The notes below the pieces were generated by a model. The model had not been told where the DNA came from and made no database searches. It saw only the letters and a program-made list of their open reading frames with translations. From contig NZFT01000082.1 of NCBI GenBank assembly GCA_002690755.1, forward strand, positions 1 through 14,342: a DNA stretch of 14,342 bases, read 5' to 3'. The position numbers and the translations under genes are program-made. Numbering within the stretch: position 1 is the first letter of the stretch; the number at the start of each line of letters is the position of its first letter. Source of the DNA: Phycisphaerae bacterium. GTDB lineage: Bacteria; Planctomycetota; Phycisphaerae; Phycisphaerales; SM1A02. Below are positions 8,301 to 14,035 of the stretch, piece by piece.

Positions 8301-9010
8301 TCCGGCGGCTCCATGCCGTCGGCGTCGTCGAGGTACATCGCGCGATTGCGGGCGTGCCACTCGGCCTCTTCGAACGTCTGTCGAAGCAGCGCGATGGCGC
8401 CCATCTTCGATCCCGGATACGAACCACCCCAGCCACCCGTCTCGAAGGCGGCGAAGAGCATGCCGTCCTCGGTCAAAGGTCTGGCGTCGATGTCCCGGTC
8501 CGCGAGCATGACCACGGCGCCGCGTCCTCTCAGGATTCCGCTCTGGGGAAGGACCTGGGCGATCGTGAAACCCTGTTCCCGGAGCGCCTTCCGGCCGCCG
8601 GCGTCGATGGTCGCGGTGTCCCGCATGTCGACCTGGGGCACGATCCGGTCGTTCCAGTGGCTTCCGGCGCCGGACTTGGCCTGATCGAGCAGGGAACCGG
8701 CGCTCCGAACCACGGCGGGATCGATGAAACCGGGGTAGACGAAGTGATCGTCGAGAATCCGCACGCGATAACCCGCCGGGACATCGAGGTCCGTGCCGAT
8801 CGCCTCGACCAGACCGTCGCGCAGGAGGACCGTGGCATCTTCGATGCGTTCACCGGGTCGCGGAACGACCGTCACCCCGACGAGCGCGTCACGTCGGATC
8901 TCGGGTGATCGGATGTCGTCGGGCGGCGGTGTGTGCTGGGCGGACGCGGGGGAGAACGCCATGGCTGCCGCCGCGAACAGCGGAACCGTGAGGTTGATTC
9001 GAATCTTCAC
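5345..9010 (-). CDS. Secreted double amidohydrolase: degenerate domain fused to an intact one
   Basis: The protein has 1221 residues. A signal peptide ends near ASA-Q26. Domain 1 (about 40-430) is an amidohydrolase whose metal motif is lost: PGFIDPAVV at 93-101 has no His where HxH belongs. Residues about 440-715 form an insert: a beta-rich module beginning ISGTWDCEIEV (Trp513), flanked by Asp/Glu-rich linkers near 470-500 and 683-713. Domain 2 (about 725-1130) is intact: PGLIDCHSHTG with D793, H795 and H797, further ligand candidates H952/H954 and H980, and NSDDDE with D1034, then the closing FVTINPARQLRIDDRVGSLEAGKDADFVIW. The tail is helical and carries GECGCGS (C1191, C1193). The substrate is unknown; imidazolonepropionase-like or peptide/amide hydrolysis are only guesses. 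The start codon is GTG, with AGGAG 7 bases upstream. It is co-translated with the next gene. Confidence 0.88.
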   Translation of the reverse strand: MKIRINLTVPLFAAAAMAFSPASAQHTPPPDDIRSPEIRRDALVGVTVVPRPGERIEDATVLLRDGLVEAIGTDLDVPAGYRVRILDDHFVYPGFIDPAVVRSAGSLLDQAKSGAGSHWNDRIVPQVDMRDTATIDAGGRKALREQGFTIAQVLPQSGILRGRGAVVMLADRDIDARPLTEDGMLFAAFETGGWGGSYPGSKMGAIALLRQTFEEAEWHARNRAMYLDDADGMEPPEQSDALDALQDATRGGQIVIFDAASELDALRASRIIDEYELNGAVLGSGMEFRRAQEIAETGLPVITPLKFPKAPEVKDPYTADRVTLRELQTWKHATSNPRRLLEAGVPVAFTTHRLDSPGSFHASVRKTIQAGLGADEALACITTRPARLLGIEDVAGTIRSGGMANLVVMDGEIFEDGSNIREVWVAGRRSEVKVPTRFPLGGKFDVLVDGEVLEELEASIDPDKKRLTIGLMKVEEETPEVDAATEADGETADATEDEVAEKPGREDPISGTWDCEIEVPNMGGLPVTLTFMLDENDLVTGGMSSDMFSAELGGRFDRAASTLEIRMSMEGGPGAELELKVTGDRLEGSSEMPGGRTANLTGSKFAGIEADEESEDQPRRERKPGGLRNIKVATRGVGFAGDGGMFGLEGDVVGTAVVVEDRLVGSLQTLDGRFVPFELVPRMPEETSEEMGDEESEDTEADDATEDDGNEIEALEPLPVPLGAYGRIEPLRQRNVLIRDATIWTAGDAGVIEGGDLLVVDGRIAAVGIDLDVPYDVTMVDGTGLHLTPGLIDCHSHTGISGGVNEGGQTNTAEVRIGDVIDPDDIDFFRQLAGGLTAANQLHGSANPIGGQNSVVKLRWGGTVEDMKFEGAKPGIKFALGENVKRGGGYPDTRMGVAAFIEDAFQAALEYDAARDAFAALPPEEQARRSPPRPDFELDAVVEILDGDRIIHCHSYRQDEILMLLRLCERYGVRIGTLQHILEGYKVADEIAAHGAGASSFSDWWAYKMEVMDAIPHNGALMNEVGVLVSFNSDDDELATRMNDEAAKAVRWGGLDPHDALKFVTINPARQLRIDDRVGSLEAGKDADFVIWNAAPLSSYARCEETWIDGIRYYDRDEAAELHAEAMLERGRLLAKASGGASDDEPEADQRPGRRGRPTGLLARMLQDRENLLLERVARGDDPAAIKAGECGCGSASMIELARSLARDRARLETLESEKSR

Positions 9011-9058
9011 GTTGGTGCTCCTGGGGGCCCCGTCCGGACTTTGGCGAAACCAACGTCA

Positions 9059-9064
9059 ATGGTA
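9059..9064 (-). promoter_or_regulatory. Putative -10 element TACCAT for the amidohydrolase operon
   Basis: On the minus strand TACCAT ends 48 bases before the GTG start at 9010, leaving a leader of about 40 bases that carries the AGGAG ribosome binding site. It lies downstream of the flgM terminator, consistent with an independent promoter for the two amidohydrolase genes. No clear -35 is seen. Confidence 0.4.
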
Positions 9065-9120
9065 GGCCTGAATGCTCAAAAGGTTGCGTCCAGAAGGCTT
9101 TAGCAGCGCCGCTCGCACCG

Positions 9121-9145
9121 AAAAACCGTCGCCCCGGGGGGGCGA
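9121..9145 (-). terminator. Intrinsic terminator downstream of the flgM-like gene
   Basis: On the minus strand TCGCCCC pairs with GGGGCGA (plus-strand arms 9139-9145 and 9129-9135) around a 3-base CCC loop, followed by CGG and five T. It begins 34 bases past the stop codon at 9180. A GC-rich stem followed by a T run is a standard Rho-independent terminator and separates this gene from the amidohydrolase operon. Confidence 0.7.
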
Positions 9146-9179
9146 GGGTTGTCTGGTCGGTGAAATTCTTTCGGCCGGA

Positions 9180-9482
9180 TCAGGCGCGTGCGTGGTCGAT
9201 CATTCGGTCGACGGCGGCCCCGAAACGTTCCTCGGTGTCATAGGTACCAGCCTCGATCTGGGACTGGATCGCGGCGATCCGGTCGTTCGAGTCGACGGTA
9301 CGCGGCTGAAGACCCGCATATCGACGCGCCTGGGCGGAAAATTCCACGGCATCCTCGGATCGCCTTCCGAACCGGTCGGCCTTGGACTCCTGAGGACGAG
9401 GGGACGATTCGCTGATATCCGCCCGCTGAAGGCGAGCCGCTGACGAGCCACGGTTTCCGGCGATGTTGGCGATGTCGGACAT
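9180..9482 (-). CDS. flgM: FlgM-like anti-sigma-28 factor
   Basis: FlgM binds and holds the flagellar sigma factor FliA until the hook is complete and is then exported. The 100-residue protein fits: a disordered, polar N-terminal half (Ser, Arg, Gln, Asp) and the conserved C-terminal sigma-binding segment RIAAIQSQIEAGTYDTEERFGAAVDRMIDHA (68-98), whose IxxGTYxT core is the family hallmark. AVEFSAQARR (45-54) matches the VxLSxxA segment that precedes it in the family. ATG 9482 has only a weak, distant GAGG, but upstream in-frame sequence is basic and unlike the family. No other flagellar gene is present. I found no sigma-28 promoter upstream. A terminator follows 34 bases after the stop. Confidence 0.8.
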   Translation of the reverse strand: MSDIANIAGNRGSSAARLQRADISESSPRPQESKADRFGRRSEDAVEFSAQARRYAGLQPRTVDSNDRIAAIQSQIEAGTYDTEERFGAAVDRMIDHARA

Positions 9483-9611
9483 GGGTCTTGATACCTCGGC
9501 GACTCTGGGCGAAGTCGCAAGTCTGGGGTGAAACTGCTTCCTGGATGCTTCGCTACGCGGGGAGGCGAGGGGGGTTCGTTTGCCTCTCCGTGCTGACATT
9601 CATATCGTCGT

Positions 9612-9632
9612 CTTGAGTCGAATTACTTGAGT
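9612..9632 (+). repeat. Direct repeat CTTGAGT x2, 14 bases apart
   Basis: CTTGAGT occurs at 9612-9618 and 9626-9632 in the gap between the divergent flgM-like gene and the SPOR-like lipoprotein gene. A pair of identical heptamers 14 bases apart could be regulator half-sites; no regulator is identified. The rest of the 9483-9738 gap shows a short GAGGC/GCCTC hairpin and no convincing gene. Confidence 0.25.
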
Positions 9633-9738
9633 GGGGCACGATTCCCTGCTGAACGACGCAAGTCTATTCCGGGGTTGGTTTTATGAAATCCCCGGGGGCG
9701 TCGATTTCTTTCCGTGGGTTCCCTTGGAGAGGGCCTTG

Positions 9739-10740
9739 ATGACCGATCAGAACGGCGTGTCCCGTAATCCCACCCCGCCCCGATCGCGAACCGGGATATT
9801 TCACGGACGTGGGGCGATTCGCGGAGGTCGCATCGCGGTCCTCGCAATTACCTCGATTTTGTCGATTTTTCCGGCAGCCTGCGGTGAAAAGGACGGCAAG
9901 GGTGATTCCGCGGTTCGCGGGGACGGTCCGCGGCGACTGAACGCGACCGCCGGGCTCATGGATGAGGGCGACGAGGTCTTCCTCGACGCTCGAACGGAGG
10001 CCATGGCGTCGGAATTCGGGGACGAGACCGGCGGAGGCGCGATCGACACGGGATCGCGCGGCCGGTGGTCGCTGATGCTGGTCACGGTCGGCGGCGATGC
10101 CCATCCGCTTCAGGCACGCTCGATTCGCGAGGACATCGTGCGGACCTTTCCGCAGCTCCGCGAGATCTTCATACGGTCCACGAGCAAGGGGTCCGCGATC
10201 TGGCTCGGTCGGTTCACCAGCGCCGCGGATCCGGCGGCGGCCGCGGCACGGGACCGCATCAAGTCGATGCAACGCAACGGACGCCCCGCCTTTCCGATGG
10301 CATTCCTCTCCGTGCTGCCCGACGACTCGCCGATGGGCGAACGCGATCTCCGTCGGCTTCGAATGATGTATCCGAGGGTCGATCCGCTCTACACGCTTCA
10401 GGTCGCCTGCTGGGGGACGTTCGGCACCGACGAGATCTCCTGGGACGACGTGCAGAGGGCCGCCGAGGCGAAGTGTTCCGAACTGGGACGCCGCGGCTTC
10501 GACGCGTGGTATCACCACGACTCCGTCACCGAGATGAGCGTCGTCACCGTCGGCGTGTTCGACAGCCGGGCCTTCGACGGTCGAAGCACGCTCTTCTCGC
10601 CGGAGGTCGAGGCGTTGTTCAAGGACTTCCCGGTGCACCTGATCAACGGTGAGGAGGCTGCGGTCGAGCTGCGCCCCGGAGACACCTCGACCCAGGTGCC
10701 CCAGCAGTGCAGGCTGGTCTCCGTTCCGGAGGCGCCGTGA
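9739..10740 (+). CDS. Putative lipoprotein with two SPOR-like units
   Basis: The protein has 333 residues. After an unusually long polar, basic N-terminus (1-31) comes IAVLAITSILSIFPAAC, giving a likely lipidated Cys48 with an atypical box (PAAC). A low-complexity linker follows. Two similar units come next: WSLMLVTVGGDAH...SAIWLGRFTSAADPAAAAARDRIKSM (about 107-176) and YTLQVACWGTFGTDEIS...SVVTVGVFDSRAFD (about 218-279). Each has a strand, a helix and a closing strand with a G-x-F turn, the pattern of SPOR peptidoglycan-binding domains; the assignment is by pattern only. ATG 9739 follows GGAGAGG; an in-frame GTG at 9631 would add 36 residues and has no ribosome binding site. The stop overlaps the holB start as GTGA. 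Confidence 0.75.
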   Translation: MTDQNGVSRNPTPPRSRTGIFHGRGAIRGGRIAVLAITSILSIFPAACGEKDGKGDSAVRGDGPRRLNATAGLMDEGDEVFLDARTEAMASEFGDETGGGAIDTGSRGRWSLMLVTVGGDAHPLQARSIREDIVRTFPQLREIFIRSTSKGSAIWLGRFTSAADPAAAAARDRIKSMQRNGRPAFPMAFLSVLPDDSPMGERDLRRLRMMYPRVDPLYTLQVACWGTFGTDEISWDDVQRAAEAKCSELGRRGFDAWYHHDSVTEMSVVTVGVFDSRAFDGRSTLFSPEVEALFKDFPVHLINGEEAAVELRPGDTSTQVPQQCRLVSVPEAP

Positions 10741-11897
10741 AGAAGAAGGACGACGTCCCCAGGGTTCCGGGTTCGAAGGGCGATCCGCGGGGCCGCGATC
10801 CGATCCTCGGACAGGCTTCGGCGGTCGAGGAACTTCGCGTGACGCTTCGTGGGGGGCGTGTGCCGCAGGCCTGGATCTTCCACGGGGCTTCCGGCGTGGG
10901 AAAGACGTCCACGGCGATTCGATTCGCGAGACTCCTGCTGGAACCCGATCTCTCGCCCGCCGAGATCGACGCGTTCTCGCCACCACTCGACTCCGAGGCG
11001 GCGCTGCTGATCGACGCCGGTACGCATCCCGATCTGAAGGTGATCCGCAAGGAGCTCGCGGCGGACAGTGATTCCACGCGGCTTCGTGCGTCGAAGCAGT
11101 CGAACATTCCAGTGGGCGTGCTCCGCGAGCACATGCTCGGCGGCGAGGTCGACGGGAAGCAGTACGAGGCGGTGCATGCGCGGACGCCGTACAAGGGTGT
11201 CCGACGGGTCTTCATCATCGAGGAGGCGGAGCTGCTCGATCAAGTCGGCCAGAACGTCCTTCTGAAGACGCTCGAGGAGCCGGCGTCGCGGGTGGTGATC
11301 ATCCTCGTCACGACACGGGAGGAACGATTGCTTCCGACGGTTCGAAGTCGTTGCCGGCGCGTCGGCTTCCGCGGTCTCGACGAGGATTCGATGAACACCT
11401 GGCTCGACGGGCGTTCGGTCCTCGTCGACGGCGCGACTCGCGACTGGCTCCTCGCCTTCTCCGATGGGAGTCCGGGACGACTCGAGATGGCGGAAACGAG
11501 CGGCATGCTCCACTGGAGCACCACGGTCGCACCGGGCATGGCCCGCCTCGAGTCCGGGGAGTGGCCGGCGAACTTCGCGGACACGCTTCACGAACTGGTC
11601 GACGAGTACGCGAAGAGCGCGGTCAAGGCGGACAAGCGGGCATCGAAGGAGGCGGCGAACAAGGCGGGACTCGCGCATCTCGCCGCGGTCCTCGCCACGC
11701 GTCTCCGTCTCGGGCTCGACGCGTCGGCGACCGCCGGCGACGACGACGCGGTCGAACGGATGGCGCGGGCGATCGAGCGAATCGCCGACGCGGAGTTTCA
11801 AATCGGCCGCAACGTCAACATGAAGTTCGTGCTGGCCGACCTCGTCGCGGGCATGGCGGACGACTTCGGCGTCGGTGCGACGGCCGGTGCTTCGTGA
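10737..11897 (+). CDS. holB: DNA polymerase III subunit delta' without zinc module
   Basis: Delta' is part of the clamp loader that puts the sliding clamp on DNA. The 386 residues show the AAA+ core: DPILGQASAVEELRVTL (21-37), Walker A GASGVGKTS (50-58), AGTHPDLKVI (94-103), VFIIEEAELL (158-167), NVLLKTLEEP (173-182) and the SRC motif RSRC (203-206), then a helical C-terminal domain. Two things are odd. The four-Cys zinc module normally found between Walker A and GxHPD is gone; Cys206 is the only cysteine in the protein. A longer segment, about 104-152 with SNIPVGVLREHMLGG, sits before Walker B; I believe related planctomycete proteins have it, unverified. The start is GTG inside GTGA shared with the upstream stop, with GGAGG 4 bases before. 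Confidence 0.9.
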   Translation: MKKKDDVPRVPGSKGDPRGRDPILGQASAVEELRVTLRGGRVPQAWIFHGASGVGKTSTAIRFARLLLEPDLSPAEIDAFSPPLDSEAALLIDAGTHPDLKVIRKELAADSDSTRLRASKQSNIPVGVLREHMLGGEVDGKQYEAVHARTPYKGVRRVFIIEEAELLDQVGQNVLLKTLEEPASRVVIILVTTREERLLPTVRSRCRRVGFRGLDEDSMNTWLDGRSVLVDGATRDWLLAFSDGSPGRLEMAETSGMLHWSTTVAPGMARLESGEWPANFADTLHELVDEYAKSAVKADKRASKEAANKAGLAHLAAVLATRLRLGLDASATAGDDDAVERMARAIERIADAEFQIGRNVNMKFVLADLVAGMADDFGVGATAGAS

Positions 11898-12517
11898 GCG
11901 GATCGCCGGCCGATGGATTCGAGATCGAAAGAAAGTGGCTGCTGCACCGACTCCCGCCCGGGCTCGAGGATCCCGCCGGTCCGTTGGTCGCCGGCGGCGA
12001 GCGTTGGGAGATCCGTCAGGGATATCTCGCGGCACCCTCGGAATCCGACTTCGTGGCGTTGACCGGACGGGTGGTTCCCGAATCAGAGGTTCCGACCGTC
12101 GGTCGGATCCGCGAGATCCGTCAGACTCGGGACGGTCGTGGAGCGGTCCGGCACGTGCACACCCTCAAGGGCGGCTCCGGGCTGGTCCGCCGGGAGGTCG
12201 AACGACCGATCACCGAGGCCGCGTTCGAGGCGGCGTGGGCCGGGACGGTGAGCCGCCGAATCGAAAAGGTGCGATGGCGGATCCCGGAGGCGGGACTCCT
12301 CTGGGAGATCGATCGATTCAGGACGGTCCCGGTGGTCCTCGCGGAGGTCGAGGCCCCCGATCGGGATGCCGCCCTCGCGATCCGTCTCCCGACCTGGCTG
12401 GCGACCTGCATCGATCGGGAGGTCACCGACGACCCCGAATTCACCAATGCCGAACTGGCGTTCCGGTCGGGGAGAATCGGCGGTTCCTCCGGTGGGAACG
12501 GGGCTGATCTCCGATGA
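11894..12517 (+). CDS. CYTH-domain protein (triphosphate tunnel metalloenzyme)
   Basis: CYTH proteins bind triphosphates in a beta-tunnel and include adenylate cyclase class IV, thiamine triphosphatase and inorganic triphosphatases. The 207 residues begin almost at once with the signature FEIERKWLL (9-17; E10, E12, K14 form the ExExK motif). Then come RWEIRQGYL, VGRIREIRQ, HTLKGGSG, REVERPI, LLWEIDRF, VVLAEVEAP and EVTDDPEFTNAELA, giving the alternating acidic and basic residues that line the tunnel. Single-domain bacterial members are usually inorganic triphosphatases; the substrate here is not decided by sequence. The GTG start overlaps the holB stop as GTGA, the second such overlap in this operon. 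The frame is open far upstream within holB; that part is spurious. Confidence 0.9.
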   Translation: MSGSPADGFEIERKWLLHRLPPGLEDPAGPLVAGGERWEIRQGYLAAPSESDFVALTGRVVPESEVPTVGRIREIRQTRDGRGAVRHVHTLKGGSGLVRREVERPITEAAFEAAWAGTVSRRIEKVRWRIPEAGLLWEIDRFRTVPVVLAEVEAPDRDAALAIRLPTWLATCIDREVTDDPEFTNAELAFRSGRIGGSSGGNGADLR

Positions 12518-12540
12518 CTGGGATCATGGCCCGGATCCGC

Positions 12541-12546
12541 TACCAT
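12541..12546 (+). promoter_or_regulatory. Putative -10 element TACCAT upstream of atpC
   Basis: TACCAT ends 56 bases before the atpC GTG start and 24 bases past the CYTH stop. Transcription would start near 12553, at the foot of the hairpin 12556-12584. Confidence 0.4.
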
Positions 12547-12555
12547 GTTCCGTCG

Positions 12556-12584
12556 CGTGGCCTCCCTCCGAAGAGGAGGCCTCG
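12556..12584 (+). promoter_or_regulatory. Strong hairpin in the atpC leader
   Basis: GGCCT (12559-12563) pairs with AGGCC (12577-12581) and CCTC (12565-12568) with GAGG (12573-12576), with one bulged C at 12564 and loop CGAA. Two more pairs extend the base past a T-T mismatch. It has no T run, so it is unlikely to be an intrinsic terminator. It sits 18 bases before the atpC start, just ahead of the GGAG ribosome binding site, and could be an mRNA 5' stabiliser or translational control element. Confidence 0.45.
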
Positions 12585-12602
12585 GACCGATGGAGACCAT
12601 GC

Positions 12603-13016
12603 GTGGCGAACTTCAACTGTGCGATCGTGACCCCTTCCGAGCAGATCATGGACGACGAGGTCGTCGAGGTGGAGTTCCCCCAGTGGGACGGCCAGCGCGG
12701 CATCCTCACCGGTGCTGCACCGTTCGTCGGAAGACTCGGCACCGGACGGCTTCGAATCCGGTACGAGCAGGGTGCCGAGAAGAACTTCCTGCTCGCCGGC
12801 GGATTCGCCGAGATGCACGACAACAAGCTGGTGCTCGTGGCGGACGAGATCGTCCCCATCGCGGAGATCGACACGGCGGCCGCGAAGTCGCGATTCGACG
12901 CGGCCGTGGCGGCGATCGCGGAGCCCGGCACGCATTCTCCGGAAGCCCGGGAGCGACTCGAACACGAACGACAGGTCGCCGCCGCGGCGTTGTCGCTCGC
13001 CGGGTCCGCCGGCTGA
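12603..13016 (+). CDS. atpC: ATP synthase F1 subunit epsilon (orphan)
   Basis: Epsilon is the small rotor subunit of F1 that couples gamma to the c-ring and restrains hydrolysis. The 137 residues fit the family: N-terminal beta sandwich [32 protein letters not shown] (4-35), [16 protein letters not shown], the [21 protein letters not shown] core (63-83), and a C-terminal helical pair rich in Ala, Glu and Arg. The usual GxxGxxPGHAPL loop reads [11 protein letters not shown]. The GTG start at 12603 is supported by GGAG 10 bases upstream. It normally follows atpD at the end of the ATP synthase operon; here it stands alone after a CYTH gene with its own promoter-like element, so it has been split off from the operon. 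Confidence 0.88.
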   Translation: MANFNCAIVTPSEQIMDDEVVEVEFPQWDGQRGILTGAAPFVGRLGTGRLRIRYEQGAEKNFLLAGGFAEMHDNKLVLVADEIVPIAEIDTAAAKSRFDAAVAAIAEPGTHSPEARERLEHERQVAAAALSLAGSAG

Positions 13017-13029
13017 TCGGGCCCGCCGC

Positions 13030-13064
13030 TTCCCGCACGCTTCCCCGCAAGCCTTTCCGCACGC
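13030..13064 (+). repeat. Three imperfect 12-bp direct repeats between atpC and scpB
   Basis: The stretch reads TTCCCGCACGC, TTCCCCGCAAGC, CTTTCCGCACGC: three copies of about 12 bases ending in GCAMGC, starting 14 bases after the atpC stop. It is too short and too irregular for a CRISPR. The function is unknown. Confidence 0.4.
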
Positions 13065-13134
13065 CTCACCGGATCCGGATTCCCGAAGGCGTTCTCGTCG
13101 CGTTCGCACGCGGGCGGGAGGTTCTCGAGCGCGG

Positions 13135-13140
13135 TACCCT
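13135..13140 (+). promoter_or_regulatory. Putative -10 element TACCCT upstream of scpB
   Basis: GCGGTACCCT ends 55 bases before the scpB ATG, giving a leader of about 50 bases that includes the GAGAAG ribosome binding site. It supports separate transcription of scpB from atpC, across a 179-base gap. Confidence 0.4.
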
Positions 13141-13195
13141 CAATGCGAAGCGAACCGACTCACGGTTCCCACTCGTTCCGCCACGAGAAGCACCC

Positions 13196-13903
13196 ATGTC
13201 CGACGATCATGACTTGAAGTTGCGGGTCGAAGCAGTGGTGATGACCGCGGATCGTCCACTCGGCGAGCGGAAGATCGCCTCGATCCTCGATCTGCTCACC
13301 GACGCTCGCGAGGCCGATGACGATTCGGACGATGACGGTCCGGTCGGTCCCGGACCGGTGGCGTCGATCCGCGAGGCGATCGAAGCCTTGAACGAGGACT
13401 ACGACGCCGCGAACCGGAGTTTTCGAATCGAACGGGTCGCGGGCGGCCTGCAGGTGCTTACGCTTCCCGAGTACGCCGCCGACATCGCCCGGCTCAAGGG
13501 CGTTCGTCAGCAGTCCCGGCTGAGTCAGGCCGCGCTCGAGACGCTCGCGATCATCGCCTATCGCCAGCCGATCCTGCGGGCCGATCTGGAATCGATCCGA
13601 GGCGTCGCCTCCGGAGAGGTGCTGCGCGGGCTGATGGAGCGACGGTTGGTGCGGATCGCCGGACGTGCCGAGGAGGTCGGTCGTCCGATGCTCTACGGGA
13701 CCACTCGCGAGTTCCTCGAGGTCTTCGGTCTGGCGACCCTCGACGATCTGCCCCAGGCCAAGGAACTCCGTCCCGCCGCCCCGAAGCAGAAGGAAGCGGC
13801 CCCCGAGTCGGATGCTCAGGTCGAGGCCGAACCGGAACCGACGAATCCGGCTGAAGCATCGGTCGCCGAAGCCCAGCCCGCCGGTACCGGCGACGACGAC
13901 TGA
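13196..13903 (+). CDS. scpB: SMC-ScpAB complex subunit ScpB
   Basis: ScpB works with ScpA and SMC in chromosome condensation and segregation. The 235 residues have two winged-helix domains: residues 5-100 ([25 protein letters not shown] to [13 protein letters not shown]) and 105-180, with the family signature [29 protein letters not shown] (109-137), [25 protein letters not shown] and [14 protein letters not shown]. An acidic insert at 38-49 and a tail rich in Glu, Pro and Ala (about 188-235) are extra to the core and probably disordered. scpA, the usual neighbour, is absent. ATG 13196 has GAGAAG five bases upstream. A hairpin follows 34 bases after the stop. Confidence 0.93.
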   Translation: MSDDHDLKLRVEAVVMTADRPLGERKIASILDLLTDAREADDDSDDDGPVGPGPVASIREAIEALNEDYDAANRSFRIERVAGGLQVLTLPEYAADIARLKGVRQQSRLSQAALETLAIIAYRQPILRADLESIRGVASGEVLRGLMERRLVRIAGRAEEVGRPMLYGTTREFLEVFGLATLDDLPQAKELRPAAPKQKEAAPESDAQVEAEPEPTNPAEASVAEAQPAGTGDDD

Positions 13904-13937
13904 ACCGGACGTCGACGCGAATTCGAATCCACGAACA

Positions 13938-13973
13938 TGACGGCGGCCTTCCTGAAAGGGAAGGCCGCCATCA
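13938..13973. terminator. Bidirectional terminator-like hairpin between scpB and the converging gene
   Basis: GGCGGCCTTCC (13942-13952) pairs perfectly with GGAAGGCCGCC (13959-13969) around a 6-base loop; three more pairs (TGA/TCA) extend it past one C-A mismatch. No T run follows on either strand. Its position, 34 bases after scpB and 62 bases after the end of the opposing gene, favours a shared terminator or a 3' mRNA-end stabiliser. Confidence 0.6.
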
Positions 13974-14035
13974 CTGGTACAGGGAATGATCGGTCGAGCG
14001 AAAAGGGCTTCACTCGGAATGAAGTCGCCGGGTGA

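Noticed and set aside
5561..8908. Very long plus-strand open frame (1115 residues) opposite the double amidohydrolase
   Set aside because: It has no recognisable domain. High GC with strong third-position bias keeps the antisense frame open; the minus strand carries the clear protein family.
9633..9650. Sigma-54-like GGCACG...CTGC opposite flgM
   Set aside because: The GG-to-GC spacing is 11 rather than 10 bases and the -12 element is poor.
9631..9738. N-terminal extension of the SPOR-like lipoprotein from GTG 9631
   Set aside because: It has no Shine-Dalgarno, and its composition is unlike a signal peptide. ATG 9739 has GGAGAGG.
11351..11893. Upstream extension of the CYTH frame inside holB
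   Set aside because: It is an Arg-rich shadow frame overlapping conserved HolB sequence. The CYTH fold starts at GTG 11894.
12545..13195. Upstream extension of the scpB frame across atpC
   Set aside because: It overlaps conserved AtpC sequence in another frame. ScpB homology and its ribosome binding site begin at 13196.
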